Positions 8,911 to 17,346 of a stretch of DNA of 48,306 bases are shown here, piece by piece; position 1 is the first letter of the stretch, and every line of letters starts with the position of its first letter. Position numbers and translations under genes: made by a program. Source of the DNA: XN24 sp964413755 (GTDB taxonomy: Bacteria; Pseudomonadota; Gammaproteobacteria; Steroidobacterales; XN24); NCBI GenBank assembly GCA_964413755.1, contig CAYPTW010000003.1, positions 1-48,306 on the forward strand, given 5' to 3'. A model generated the notes under the pieces. It had not been told where the DNA came from, ran no database searches, and was given only the letters and a program-made list of their open reading frames with translations.

Positions 8911-9780
8911 ATGGCCGGCATGGACGCGCCCGAGCTGCTTGCAGAGCACCGCTGCTTCGGCGGCACCGTGGGGTACTACCGTCACGCCTCGGCGGCCAAC
9001 AGCTGCGCCATGCGCTTCGCGGTTTATACGCCGCCGGCCGCCGCGCACGGCCCAGTGCCGGTGCTGACCTGGCTGTCCGGGCTCACCTGCACGGAAGAGA
9101 CCTTCATGATCAAGGCCGGCGCGCAACGCGTGGCGGCCGAGCTCGGCCTGATGCTGGTGGCCCCCGACACCAGCCCGCGCGGCGACGGCGTCGCGGACGC
9201 GGAGGACGGCGCCTGGGACCTGGGGCTGGGGGCCGGGTTCTACCTCGACGCCACTGCGGCGCCCTGGTCGCGTCACTACCGCATGCATGCCTACGTCACC
9301 GCCGAGCTGCCGCAGGTGATCGGGGAGCATTTCCCGGCCGACATGAGCCGCCAGGGGATTTTCGGTCACTCCATGGGCGGGCACGGCGCGCTGGTACTCG
9401 GCCTGCGCCACCCCGAGACCTATGCCTCGATCTCGGCTTTCGCGCCGATTGCGGCGCCGAGTCGCTGCCCCTGGGGGCAGAAAGCGTTTGCGGCTTACCT
9501 CGGCAGCGACCCGGACGCCTGGGCCGAGTGGGATGCGACCCGGCTGCTGGCCGAGGGCGGCGGGCGCCAGGATCGCCCCGCGATCCTCGTCGACCAGGGG
9601 CTGGACGACCAGTTCCTTGCCGAGCAGCTTTATCCCGAGGCGCTGGAAGCTGCCTGCCACAAGGCCGGCCAGGCGCTCGAGCTGCGCCGCCACCCCGGCT
9701 ACGACCACGGCTATTTCTTCATTGCCTCGTTCGTCGCCGATCACCTGCGCCATCACGCGGCGATCCTGGGCGCGGCATGA
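8911..9780 (+). CDS. fghA: S-formylglutathione hydrolase
   Basis: Esterase-D-type alpha/beta hydrolase that splits S-formylglutathione into formate and glutathione, completing formaldehyde oxidation. The nucleophile is Ser154 in GHSMGGHG; an acidic residue in VDQGLDDQF (about 227-234) and His266 in GYDHGYFF complete the triad. The oxyanion region WLSGLTCTEETF (54-65) is typical of the family. 289 aa, normal length. It begins one base after the adhC stop; a second ATG three codons further on is an alternative. The next gene overlaps its stop as ATGA, so all three are probably one transcript. Confidence 0.96.
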   Translation: MAGMDAPELLAEHRCFGGTVGYYRHASAANSCAMRFAVYTPPAAAHGPVPVLTWLSGLTCTEETFMIKAGAQRVAAELGLMLVAPDTSPRGDGVADAEDGAWDLGLGAGFYLDATAAPWSRHYRMHAYVTAELPQVIGEHFPADMSRQGIFGHSMGGHGALVLGLRHPETYASISAFAPIAAPSRCPWGQKAFAAYLGSDPDAWAEWDATRLLAEGGGRQDRPAILVDQGLDDQFLAEQLYPEALEAACHKAGQALELRRHPGYDHGYFFIASFVADHLRHHAAILGAA

Positions 9781-10430
9781 GTGTCCGCGATCGGGAGCGC
9801 TGGGAGGCGCGCTACGGCCGCGCAGGCCTGGTGATGGGCGAGCGGGTCAAGCCGCTGCTACGCGAACTCGAAGCGGTCCTGCCGCGCGCCGGCCGGGCCC
9901 TGGACATCGCCTGCGGCGAGGGGCAGCTGGCCGTATGGCTGGCGCAGCGCGGCCTGGAGGTGACCGCGGTGGATATCTCGCCCAGCGGGCTCGACAAGCT
10001 GCGCGCCCAGGCGGAGACCGCGGGGGTAGCCGACCGCGTGCAGGGCATCGAGGCCGATCTCGATTCAGGCCTGCCCGAGCTCGAGCCGGGCTTCGACCTG
10101 GTCACCTGCATCGATTTCTATTCCCCGCCCGTGATGCAACAGGTGCGCGGGTTGCTGGCGCCGGGCGGCATGCTGCTGGTGCAGGTCGTGCTGGAACGCA
10201 CCGACGCGGAGGCCCGTTGCAAGTCGGAACGCTTCGGAGACGTCGATATCGAGGGCGAAGATGTGGCGCCGGCGCAGCGCAGCCCCCACCGCGCGCGCTC
10301 CAACGAAGCGCTCGGATTCGCCGCCGGTATGCGCCTGCAGTTCTGGCGCGAGGGCACCATCAACGGCCGGGCCCTGGCCCAGCTGCTGGCGCAGCGCGAG
10401 CCGGCCGGGCGGCTGCTCTTCAGCGAGTGA
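9777..10430 (+). CDS. Class I SAM-dependent methyltransferase (TehB/UbiE-like)
   Basis: Small methyltransferase of 217 aa. Motif I is ALDIACGEGQLAVWLA (41-56) and the acidic ribose-binding residue is in VTAVDIS (62-68); the later segment FDLVTCIDFYSPPV fits motif IV. There is no metal or nucleic-acid-binding addition, so a small molecule is the likely substrate; I cannot name it. The overall pattern resembles TehB-like thiol or oxyanion methyltransferases. Its start overlaps the fghA stop by four bases, so it is translated with the glutathione-dependent formaldehyde pathway. Methylation of a thiol or reactive electrophile would fit that context but is inference. Confidence 0.85.
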   Translation: MSVRDRERWEARYGRAGLVMGERVKPLLRELEAVLPRAGRALDIACGEGQLAVWLAQRGLEVTAVDISPSGLDKLRAQAETAGVADRVQGIEADLDSGLPELEPGFDLVTCIDFYSPPVMQQVRGLLAPGGMLLVQVVLERTDAEARCKSERFGDVDIEGEDVAPAQRSPHRARSNEALGFAAGMRLQFWREGTINGRALAQLLAQREPAGRLLFSE

Positions 10431-10433
10431 CGT

Positions 10434-10622
10434 TCAACGGCTCAGGATGAGCTCGTTATCCCCGGTAATGCGCAGCAGGTATTCGTCCTTGCCGTGCACG
10501 ATGACCACTTCGCGGTCTCCGCCGAGCACTACCTTGCTCGGGATGCGCGCGGGACGCGCGGCGAGGCGGTTGACGACGCTGGTGGCGTCCGCAGCGCGGC
10601 GCTCGGGCGGTTGCTTGATCAC
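10434..10622 (-). CDS. hemP: Hemin uptake protein HemP family
   Basis: A 62-aa protein whose C-terminal half (VVLGGDREVVIVHGKDEY, then LLRITGDNELILSR) matches the HemP pattern GGxREVVIxHxGxxYxLRxTxxxKLIL. HemP proteins are tiny cytoplasmic factors linked to haem-iron uptake; in some proteobacteria HemP is described as a transcription activator of haem receptor genes. The GTG start at 10622 is preceded by GGAGG nine bases upstream; an ATG at 10688 would add 22 residues with atypical sequence. It converges on the methyltransferase gene with a three-base gap. No haem receptor, TonB or obvious Fur box lies nearby, so it is an orphan copy. Confidence 0.82.
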   Translation of the reverse strand: MIKQPPERRAADATSVVNRLAARPARIPSKVVLGGDREVVIVHGKDEYLLRITGDNELILSR

Positions 10623-10682
10623 TGGACGGCACCTCCGACGCCCTTGACTGGAGACTCCACTCTGGGGGAGGGCCGATGGGTC

Positions 10683-10701
10683 CGGCAATCGGGAGTTGCC
10701 G
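10683..10701. repeat. Hairpin between the kinase gene and hemP
   Basis: CGGCAA (10683-10688) and TTGCCG (10696-10701) form a perfect 6-bp stem with a 7-base loop. It lies in the 104-base gap between the stop of the kinase gene and the start of hemP. No T-tract follows on the minus strand, so a simple intrinsic terminator is unlikely. A further short dyad (TGGAGACTCCA, 10649-10659) lies between it and hemP. Either could be a regulatory or mRNA-stability element. Confidence 0.4.
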
Positions 10702-10726
10702 CAGTCCGGGTTGGCCCCGAGGCCTG

Positions 10727-11788
10727 CTAGGCGGCGGCTTCGATCGCGGCGGCGACGGCGCGTTCCAGCGTGTCACGCTGTGCGAGCAACGAGTTGTGCA
10801 GCGCCACCTGGCCCTGGGCCCGCGCCAGGTTGTGGTCGCCGCGTGACGCGAAACGCACCGCATTCCAGCCGAAATACGATTCATTCAGGGCATCGGCACA
10901 GAAACGCGCCGCCAGCTCGAGCTGGATGATGGCCGTGGCCGCCAACACGGATCCCTGCTCCGCGACGCTCCACCAGCCGCGGGCCGCCCCGGCATAGCCC
11001 GACACGGCGGCGGCGAAGCGCGCGGCACAGAAGCGCCCCTCCGGTTCGTCTTCCGAGCTCACGCTGCACCAGGAGCGCATCGCATCGCCCAGCTCGTAGG
11101 GCAGGGCCATGTGCCCGAGCGTGTCCAGGTCGACGAGGCAAAGTCCCTCGCGGCCGGTTGCGTCGAACACCAGGTTGCTGATCTTGGGATCGCCGTGGAC
11201 GATGCGCGGCGGTGTTGCGGGCAGGGGCGGCAACGCGGCCGCGGCGGAGAAAATCTGCTCGGCCAGGGTGCCGGCCGCGGCCCGCAAACGGTGCCCGGTG
11301 TGGGTCGCGAGTGCGGACTCGAGCGCCGCAAAGTGCCGTGCCGGCTCGTGCACCGCAGGCCGCTGGTGGCGGAACTCGTGCACCAGGTCGTCGAGGGCGC
11401 GGTGAAAGCGCGCCAGGAGGCGTCCGGCGGCGCCGGCCTGCGCTGGTGACTCGATCGCGTCGACCACGCGGCCCGGCATGAAGTTCATGACGCGCCAGGC
11501 GCCGCCGGCGGCCGGGATGCACAGCCGCCCGTCGCGCGTGCGCAGCAGGCGGGGCGTGGGCATGCCGCGGGCGGCGAGGTGGGCGGTGACGGCCTCGATG
11601 TCCTCGTGCACCTCGGGCGGGAACATCGGGTTCAGTTGCTGCAGCACCCAGCGGCTGCCGTCGGGGCGCTGCGCAAAAAAGGTGCGGTTGATGAGCCCCG
11701 AGCCGAGCGGTCGCAGCGATCCCGGGGACAGTCCCCAGGAGTCCAGGACTCCGGCCTCGATATCGGTACAGCGTTGCACGGCGGCCAT
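10727..11788 (-). CDS. Phosphotransferase (APH/NahK-like small-molecule kinase)
   Basis: 353-aa kinase of the aminoglycoside phosphotransferase/choline kinase fold. N-terminal PLGSGLINRTFFAQ with WVLQQLNPMFPPEVHEDIEA resembles the N-acetylhexosamine kinase (NahK) subgroup; the catalytic loop is IVHGDPKISNLVFD (Brenner motif HGD...N) and the metal site is CLVDLDTLGHM. The start at 11788 begins at the family N-terminus; the longer open frame upstream is a shadow of thrA. It is divergent from thrA with a 78-base gap. Known relatives phosphorylate sugars or amino alcohols. Bacteria with type II homoserine kinases use this fold too, and no thrB is visible in the thr cluster, so a homoserine kinase role is conceivable but unproven. 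Confidence 0.85.
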   Translation of the reverse strand: MAAVQRCTDIEAGVLDSWGLSPGSLRPLGSGLINRTFFAQRPDGSRWVLQQLNPMFPPEVHEDIEAVTAHLAARGMPTPRLLRTRDGRLCIPAAGGAWRVMNFMPGRVVDAIESPAQAGAAGRLLARFHRALDDLVHEFRHQRPAVHEPARHFAALESALATHTGHRLRAAAGTLAEQIFSAAAALPPLPATPPRIVHGDPKISNLVFDATGREGLCLVDLDTLGHMALPYELGDAMRSWCSVSSEDEPEGRFCAARFAAAVSGYAGAARGWWSVAEQGSVLAATAIIQLELAARFCADALNESYFGWNAVRFASRGDHNLARAQGQVALHNSLLAQRDTLERAVAAAIEAAA

Positions 11789-11866
11789 CGTCCGCGCTCG
11801 GCCGCGGGCTGGCAAGCCCCGCCTGCGTTGCGGCGCAACACCGCCTGTCGTAGGCTCGACGCCATC

Positions 11867-14329
11867 ATGAACGAGAAGGTCAGCGCGGTTCACAAGTTCG
11901 GCGGCACCAGCCTGGCGGGGGTAGCCGAATTCCGCCGTGTGGCGGCGATCCTGGCCGGAGCACAATCCGGTCCGGTGGCGGCGGTCGTCTCCGCGCCGGC
12001 CGGCGTGACCGACGCGCTGCATGCGCTGGTGCGCAGTGCGGAGCAGGGCGACGACTGGCCGGCCGGCCTGGAAGCCGTGACGGCGCGCTGCCGCGAGCTC
12101 GCCATCGGGCTGCTCGAGGACGGCGCCCGGGAGGAATGGCTGGCGACGCTGGCGCAGGAGCAGTCTGACCTGCACGACGTGCTCAAGGCCACGGCGCTCA
12201 TCGGGCGCGCGCCTGCGGAGGTGTACGCGCTGGTGGCGGGCCATGGCGAGTTGTGGTCGGCGCGATTGCTGGCGGCCGAGTTGCGCCAGCGCGGCGTCGA
12301 CGCGGACTGGTTCGATGCGCGTGATGCGCTGGTGGTGGTCGACAGCGAGCTCGGGCCGACGGTGGCGTGGGATCCGACGCGCGAACGCTTCGCCGCCAGC
12401 TGGTCGGAACCGCCGGCGGTGCGCGTCGTCACCGGCTACATCGCGCGCGACCCGCATGGCGCCCCGACGACGCTGGGACGCAACGGCAGTGATTTCACGG
12501 CCTCGATCTTCGCTGCCTTGCTGGACGCCGACGAGGTGGTCATCTGGACCGACGTGGACGGCGTGATGAGCGGTGACCCGCGCCGCATCCCCGACGTCGC
12601 CGTGATCCCCGAGCTGTCCTGGCACGAGGCCATGGAACTGGCGTATTTCGGCGCCAAGGTGCTGCATCCGCGCACCATGGCGCCGCTGGTGGCCCGCGGT
12701 ATCCCGGTGTGGATCCGCAACACGGCACGGCCGGAGGCCGTCGGCACGCGCATCGGCGAGGTGGGCGAGGACGGCGGCGTCAAGGGCGTGACCACCATCG
12801 AGGGCATGGCGCTGCTGAATCTCGAGGGCGCCGGCCTGATCGGCGTGCCGGGCACGGCCAGCCGGCTGTTCGAGGCCCTGCGCAACGCCGGCATTTCCGT
12901 GGTGCTGATTTCGCAGGGCAGTTCGGAGCACTCGATCTGCTGCGCGGTGCCGCGCGACGACGCGCTGCGCGCGCGTGCCGCGGTGGCGCAGGCCTTCGCC
13001 GCCGAGATGCGCGCCGGCCAGGTCGAGGGCGTGGAGCTGGTGCACGAATGCAGCATTCTCGCCGTGGTCGGCGAGGGCATGCGCGGGCTGCCCGGCGTCG
13101 CTGCCAAGCTGTTCGGCGCACTCGGCCGCAGCGGCGTGAACGTGCGCGCCATCGCCCAGGGCGCATCGGAACGCAACATCTCGGCTGTGATCCCCAGCGC
13201 CGATGCCGATCGCGCGCTGCGCGCAGTGCACGCCGCTTTCTATCTGTCACCCCAGGCGGTCTCCATCGGCGTGGTCGGCCCGGGCGGCGTCGGCGCCCAC
13301 CTGCTCGACCAGCTCGCCGGCGAGATCCCGCGCCTTGCCGCCGAGTCGCGCCTCGACCTGCGCGTGCGCGCCATTGCCGGTTCCCGGCGCATGGTGCTGG
13401 CGCCACGTGCGGTGGCGCTCGAGACATGGCGTGATGCGCTCGCGGCCGGGGCTGACACGGACCTCGACGCCTTCACGCGCCACGTGCAGGCGGAGCACCT
13501 GCCGCACGCGGTGATCATCGACTGCAGCGGGCACGCCGCGGTGGCTGCGCGTTATGCCGACTGGCTGGCGCAGGGCATCCACGTCATCACGCCCAGCAAG
13601 CTGGCGGCCTCCGGGCCGCTGGACGAGTGGCGGCGCCTGCAGGAGACGCGCCGTGCCGCCGGCGTGCGCTACCTCGGCGAGACGACCGTGGGCGCCGGGC
13701 TGCCGATCATCCAGACGCTGCGCGACCTGCGCCAGACCGGCGACGAGATCATCGCCATCGAGGGCATCCTCTCCGGTACGCTGGCCTTCCTGTTCAACGG
13801 CTACGACGGCAGCCGGCCGTTCTCGGCGATCGTGCGCGAGGCGCGCGAGCTCGGCTTCACCGAGCCGGACCCGCGCGACGACCTCTCCGGCAAGGACGTG
13901 GCGCGCAAGCTCGTGATCCTCGCGCGCGAGATGGGCCTGGAGATCGAGCTGCAGGAGGTGGCGGTCGAGAGCCTGGTGCCGGCCGAACTGGCAGGCGCGA
14001 GCATCGACGAGTTCCTCGATCGCTACGGGGACTGGGACGGACAGATGCTGGAGCGCCTCGAGGCGGCGCGTGCGCGCGGCCGGGTGCTGCGCCACGTGGC
14101 GCGGCTCGACGGCGCGAGCGGCCGCGCCTCGGTCGGGCTGGAGGAGTTCCCCGCCGACCACGCTTTTGCGCACGCCCGGCTCACCGACAACATCATCCAG
14201 TTCGTCACGCGCCGCTACCGCGACAACCCGCTGGTAGTGCAGGGCCCCGGCGCCGGGCCCGCGGTCACGGCTGCCGGCGTGTTCGCCGACCTGCTGCGCC
14301 TGTCGGCGTATCTCGGCGCCGACGTCTGA
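11867..14329 (+). CDS. thrA: Bifunctional aspartate kinase / homoserine dehydrogenase
   Basis: Catalyses the first and third steps of the aspartate pathway to threonine, methionine and lysine. The kinase domain begins HKFGGTSLAG (9-18) with the aspartate/ATP segments TLGRNGSDFTASI and WTDVDGVMSGDP; two ACT regulatory domains (about 310-450, NLEGAGLIGVPGTASRLF and AVVGEGMRGLPGVAAKLF) follow. The homoserine dehydrogenase domain starts near residue 466 (GVVGPGGVGAHLL) and contains ETTVGAGLPIIQTLRDL. 820 aa is the usual length of ThrA/MetL. The ATG at 11867 matches the family N-terminus. It overlaps thrC by one base (TGATG). I see no threonine-rich leader peptide or attenuator in the 78-base upstream gap, so control is probably allosteric through the ACT domains. 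ThrA and MetL are distinguished here only by the thrC neighbour. Confidence 0.95.
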   Translation: MNEKVSAVHKFGGTSLAGVAEFRRVAAILAGAQSGPVAAVVSAPAGVTDALHALVRSAEQGDDWPAGLEAVTARCRELAIGLLEDGAREEWLATLAQEQSDLHDVLKATALIGRAPAEVYALVAGHGELWSARLLAAELRQRGVDADWFDARDALVVVDSELGPTVAWDPTRERFAASWSEPPAVRVVTGYIARDPHGAPTTLGRNGSDFTASIFAALLDADEVVIWTDVDGVMSGDPRRIPDVAVIPELSWHEAMELAYFGAKVLHPRTMAPLVARGIPVWIRNTARPEAVGTRIGEVGEDGGVKGVTTIEGMALLNLEGAGLIGVPGTASRLFEALRNAGISVVLISQGSSEHSICCAVPRDDALRARAAVAQAFAAEMRAGQVEGVELVHECSILAVVGEGMRGLPGVAAKLFGALGRSGVNVRAIAQGASERNISAVIPSADADRALRAVHAAFYLSPQAVSIGVVGPGGVGAHLLDQLAGEIPRLAAESRLDLRVRAIAGSRRMVLAPRAVALETWRDALAAGADTDLDAFTRHVQAEHLPHAVIIDCSGHAAVAARYADWLAQGIHVITPSKLAASGPLDEWRRLQETRRAAGVRYLGETTVGAGLPIIQTLRDLRQTGDEIIAIEGILSGTLAFLFNGYDGSRPFSAIVREARELGFTEPDPRDDLSGKDVARKLVILAREMGLEIELQEVAVESLVPAELAGASIDEFLDRYGDWDGQMLERLEAARARGRVLRHVARLDGASGRASVGLEEFPADHAFAHARLTDNIIQFVTRRYRDNPLVVQGPGAGPAVTAAGVFADLLRLSAYLGADV

Positions 14330-15612
14330 TGCGCTACCTGAGCACGCGCGGCGCGGCGCCGCCCGTGGGGGCCGGCGCCGCCATGCTCGCCGGGCTAGCA
14401 CCGGACGGCGGGTTGTATGTCCCGGAGCAGTTCCCTCTCCTGGGTCCCGATCGCTTCTCGCCCGGCGCTCCGCTCGCGGACGCCGCGAACCGCCTGCTGG
14501 AGCCGTTCGTCGCCGGCGATGCCCTGGCTGCAGAACTGGAGGCGGTGTGTGCAGAGGCGCTGGACTTCCCGGTGCCGCTCACCGCCGCGGACGGCTTCCG
14601 CGTGCTGGAGCTCTTTCACGGCCCTACGGCCGCGTTCAAGGACATCGGCGCGCGCTTTCTTGCGGCGTGCCTGGCGCGCCTCGCCGGCGACCAGCCGCGT
14701 ACCGTGCTGGTAGCCACCTCGGGCGACACCGGCGGCGCGGTGGCTGCCGCCTTCAGCGGCCGGCCCGGGTTCCGCGTGGTCCTGCTGTATCCGCGCGGGC
14801 GCGTCTCCGACCGCCAGGAAGCACAGCTCACCTGCTGGGGCGAGAACGTGCTCAGCCTGCGCGTGGACGGGGATTTCGACGACTGCCAGCGCATGGTGAA
14901 AGAAGCATTCGGCGATGCCGACCTGCGCGTGAGCGCGGGGCTCACCTCCGCCAACAGCATCAGCATCGGGCGCTTGCTGCCGCAGGCCGCCTATTACGCC
15001 TGGGCCGGACTCGCCGTATGGCGCGAGACCGGTACTGCCCCCGGCTTCATCATCCCCAGCGGCAACCTCGGCAACTCCCTGGCTTGCCTGTGGGCGCGCC
15101 GTTGCGGCCTGCCGATCGGCCCCGTCGTGCTCGCCACCAATGCCAACGAGACCGTGGGCGAGTTTTTCGCCGGCGGCGCATGGACACCGCGCGCCACCGT
15201 GCAGACGCTGGCGACCGCCATGGACGTGGGCAACCCGAGCAACATGGAACGCCTCCTGCACATGGCCGGGTCGCCCGCGGCGGCGCGGGGTGAGGCCAGC
15301 GCGGTCAGGGTGAGCGACGCCGAGATCCGCGCGGCGATCCGCGCCGGCCCGGAGCGCTATGGGCGCACCTGGTGCCCGCACACCGCGACTGCAGTGCGGG
15401 CATGGGAATTGCTCCCGCCCGAGGCCGCGGAGCTTCCATGGGTGGTGGTCGCGACCGCGCACCCGGCCAAGTTCGAGGACGTCGTCGAGCCGCTGGTCGG
15501 CGCCGAGGTGGCGATGCCTCCCGCACTCGCCGAGCTGATGGCGCGGCCGCGCCATTTCCTCGAGGTCGCGCCGGAGACACAGGCGCTCGCGGCCCTGCTG
15601 CAGCCCGGCTAG
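14329..15612 (+). CDS. thrC: Threonine synthase
   Basis: PLP enzyme converting O-phosphohomoserine to threonine. The PLP lysine is K104 in FHGPTAAFKDIGARF; the phosphate-binding segment is ATSGDTGGAVAAAF, and PSGNLGN lies in the middle. 427 aa matches the E. coli-type (class I) enzyme. The start codon overlaps the thrA stop (TGATG), so the two are coupled. The enzyme needs phosphohomoserine, yet no GHMP-type thrB follows; the downstream gene is on the other strand. The stop codon lies inside a CTAG that also holds the stop of the convergent gene. Confidence 0.95.
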   Translation: MRYLSTRGAAPPVGAGAAMLAGLAPDGGLYVPEQFPLLGPDRFSPGAPLADAANRLLEPFVAGDALAAELEAVCAEALDFPVPLTAADGFRVLELFHGPTAAFKDIGARFLAACLARLAGDQPRTVLVATSGDTGGAVAAAFSGRPGFRVVLLYPRGRVSDRQEAQLTCWGENVLSLRVDGDFDDCQRMVKEAFGDADLRVSAGLTSANSISIGRLLPQAAYYAWAGLAVWRETGTAPGFIIPSGNLGNSLACLWARRCGLPIGPVVLATNANETVGEFFAGGAWTPRATVQTLATAMDVGNPSNMERLLHMAGSPAAARGEASAVRVSDAEIRAAIRAGPERYGRTWCPHTATAVRAWELLPPEAAELPWVVVATAHPAKFEDVVEPLVGAEVAMPPALAELMARPRHFLEVAPETQALAALLQPG

Positions 15613-17336
15613 ATCGACAGCGAGCCTTCGCGGAAATCGGTCTCCGCGAGGTGCACGTTCACCAGCACCGGCGTCCCCGCCGCAGCCAGCTCGCGCGCCT
15701 GCGCCAGTATTGGCGCCACGTCCTCGTCGCGCGTGATCACCAGCCCGGCGCCGCCGAGGCCCTCCGCGGCGCGGTGATAGTCGGTGCGCGCGAGGCGCAC
15801 GCCCACGTCGTCCTTGAGCATCTTCACCTGCTCGCGCGCGATCTGCGCCCAGCAGGCGTCGTTGCCGATGATGGCGATGGGCGCCATGCCGTGTCGCACG
15901 TAGCTGTCGAACTCGATCAGGCTGTAACCCAGCGAGCCGTCGCCATAAAGGATCCAGATCTCGCTGCCCGGGCGTGCGCGTGCCGCGCCGATGGCGAAGC
16001 CGCCGCCCACGCCGAGGGTGCCGAAGGCGCCCGGGTCCAGCCAGCGCAGCGGGCCGCGCGGGCGCACGGTGTAGGAAGCGGTGCCGACGAAGTCGCCGCC
16101 GTCCGCCACCAGCACGCTGTCGTCGGGCAGCACGGCATCGATCTCGCGGCACAGCCGCAGCGGGTTCACGCCAGTGCCCGAGACCGCCGCTTTCGCATCG
16201 ATGTCCGCCTCGCGCGCGGCGTCGCGTCCCGCCAGTTCAGCCAGCCATTCCTCGCGGGCCGGCGCCGGCGCCTGCATGGCCTCGGCCAGCTGCCGCAGGC
16301 AGATGCCCGGGTCGGCCAGCAGGCCGTCGTCCGGCTTGCGGTTGAGACGCAGGTCGCGCCGGCTGAGGTTGAACGAGACGAGGCGCGCACTACGCCGGAT
16401 CTGCTTGCCGTAATCCAGCCTGAAGTCGCAGGGCACGCCGGCCAGGATCACCAGGTCGGCGCCCTTGATGGCATCGCGCCTGCGGTGCCGGAACAGCAGC
16501 GGATGTTCCTTGCCCAGCAGGCCGCGCGACATGCCGGAGAGATACACCGGGATGCCCAGTTTCTCGATTGCCGCGCGCACCTGTTCCGCCTCCTGCGGAC
16601 GGTTCATCGCCTGGCTGCCGCACACCATCACCGGCCGCTCGGCCTTGGCCAGGCGCGCCGCCACATCGCGGATGCTCTCCGGCCGCGGCATCACCGGCTC
16701 CGGCGGCTCGGCCGGCCGCGGCATCTTGTCGCCGCCGGAGAACAGGCGATCCGTGTGCCAGCCGAGGTAGGCCCGGATCGCTTTTTCGGCCAGGCCGTTG
16801 CCGCGCGGCATGCTGTCGGCATACCAGCCACGGATGATCTCTTCGTCGTACAGCAGGTCGACCGGGCACTCGACGAAGGTCGGGCCGGGCACGCCTGCGG
16901 CCGCCACTTCCAGGGCCTCGACCACGGCCGGCGCGAGGTCACGCAGGCGTCGCACGGCGCGCGCGTACTTCACGTGCGGTGCCATGAGCGGCATCTGGTC
17001 GATGTCCTGCAGCGCACCGCGTTTCTTCAGCGCCGTCGCCGTGGCGCCGCCGAGCACCAGCACCGGGGATTGCGCCAGCTGCGCGTTCTTCAGCGGCGTG
17101 ATGGTGTTGGTCAGCCCCGGCCCGGCCGTGACCGCCGCGACGCCGGGCACCCCGGTGAGGCGCGCATGCGCATCCGCTGCGAACACCGCCGTGGCCTCGT
17201 CGCGTACGTCGGTGACGCGGATACCGATGCGCTTGGCTTCCACCAGGATGGGAGAAATGTGTCCGCCGCAGAGCGTGAAGATCTCGCTCACGCCGCGCTC
17301 GTGAAGCACCCTGGCAATTCTCGCCCCGCCGTTCAT
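15609..17336 (-). CDS. ThDP-dependent enzyme like ILVBL / 2-hydroxyacyl-CoA lyase 2
   Basis: 575-aa thiamine diphosphate enzyme of the acetolactate synthase superfamily. The catalytic Glu is E47 (VRDEATAVFAADA), and the ThDP/Mg motif runs from GDG at 465-467 to N492. It resembles human ILVBL (HACL2) much more than true acetolactate synthase: GGHISP near the start, TAGPGLTNT, NAQLAQSPVLVLGGA, the GGDFVGTA block and the PRGPLRWLDPGAFGTLG block are shared with the human sequence as I remember it. HACL enzymes cleave 2-hydroxyacyl-CoA to formyl-CoA and an aldehyde one carbon shorter. The gene follows a CoA-transferase gene by 10 bases, which could supply the CoA thioester. Alternatives are an ordinary 2-oxoacid lyase or oxalyl-CoA decarboxylase-like activity. 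Start at 17336; GTG or TTG alternatives upstream are less typical. Confidence 0.85.
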   Translation of the reverse strand: MNGGARIARVLHERGVSEIFTLCGGHISPILVEAKRIGIRVTDVRDEATAVFAADAHARLTGVPGVAAVTAGPGLTNTITPLKNAQLAQSPVLVLGGATATALKKRGALQDIDQMPLMAPHVKYARAVRRLRDLAPAVVEALEVAAAGVPGPTFVECPVDLLYDEEIIRGWYADSMPRGNGLAEKAIRAYLGWHTDRLFSGGDKMPRPAEPPEPVMPRPESIRDVAARLAKAERPVMVCGSQAMNRPQEAEQVRAAIEKLGIPVYLSGMSRGLLGKEHPLLFRHRRRDAIKGADLVILAGVPCDFRLDYGKQIRRSARLVSFNLSRRDLRLNRKPDDGLLADPGICLRQLAEAMQAPAPAREEWLAELAGRDAAREADIDAKAAVSGTGVNPLRLCREIDAVLPDDSVLVADGGDFVGTASYTVRPRGPLRWLDPGAFGTLGVGGGFAIGAARARPGSEIWILYGDGSLGYSLIEFDSYVRHGMAPIAIIGNDACWAQIAREQVKMLKDDVGVRLARTDYHRAAEGLGGAGLVITRDEDVAPILAQARELAAAGTPVLVNVHLAETDFREGSLSI

Positions 17337-17346
17337 GCAGACCCCC

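Noticed and set aside
10431..10433. Terminator between the methyltransferase and hemP
   Set aside because: Three-base gap; neither strand shows a hairpin plus T-run at the gene ends.
11789..11866. Possible threonine attenuator before thrA
   Set aside because: The gap is 78 bases, holds no Thr/Ile-rich leader peptide and no terminator; only a small GTTGC/GCAAC dyad is seen.
15609..17336. Acetolactate synthase (ilvB) assignment
   Set aside because: No ilvN or ilvC nearby, and the sequence blocks agree better with ILVBL/HACL2 than with IlvB.
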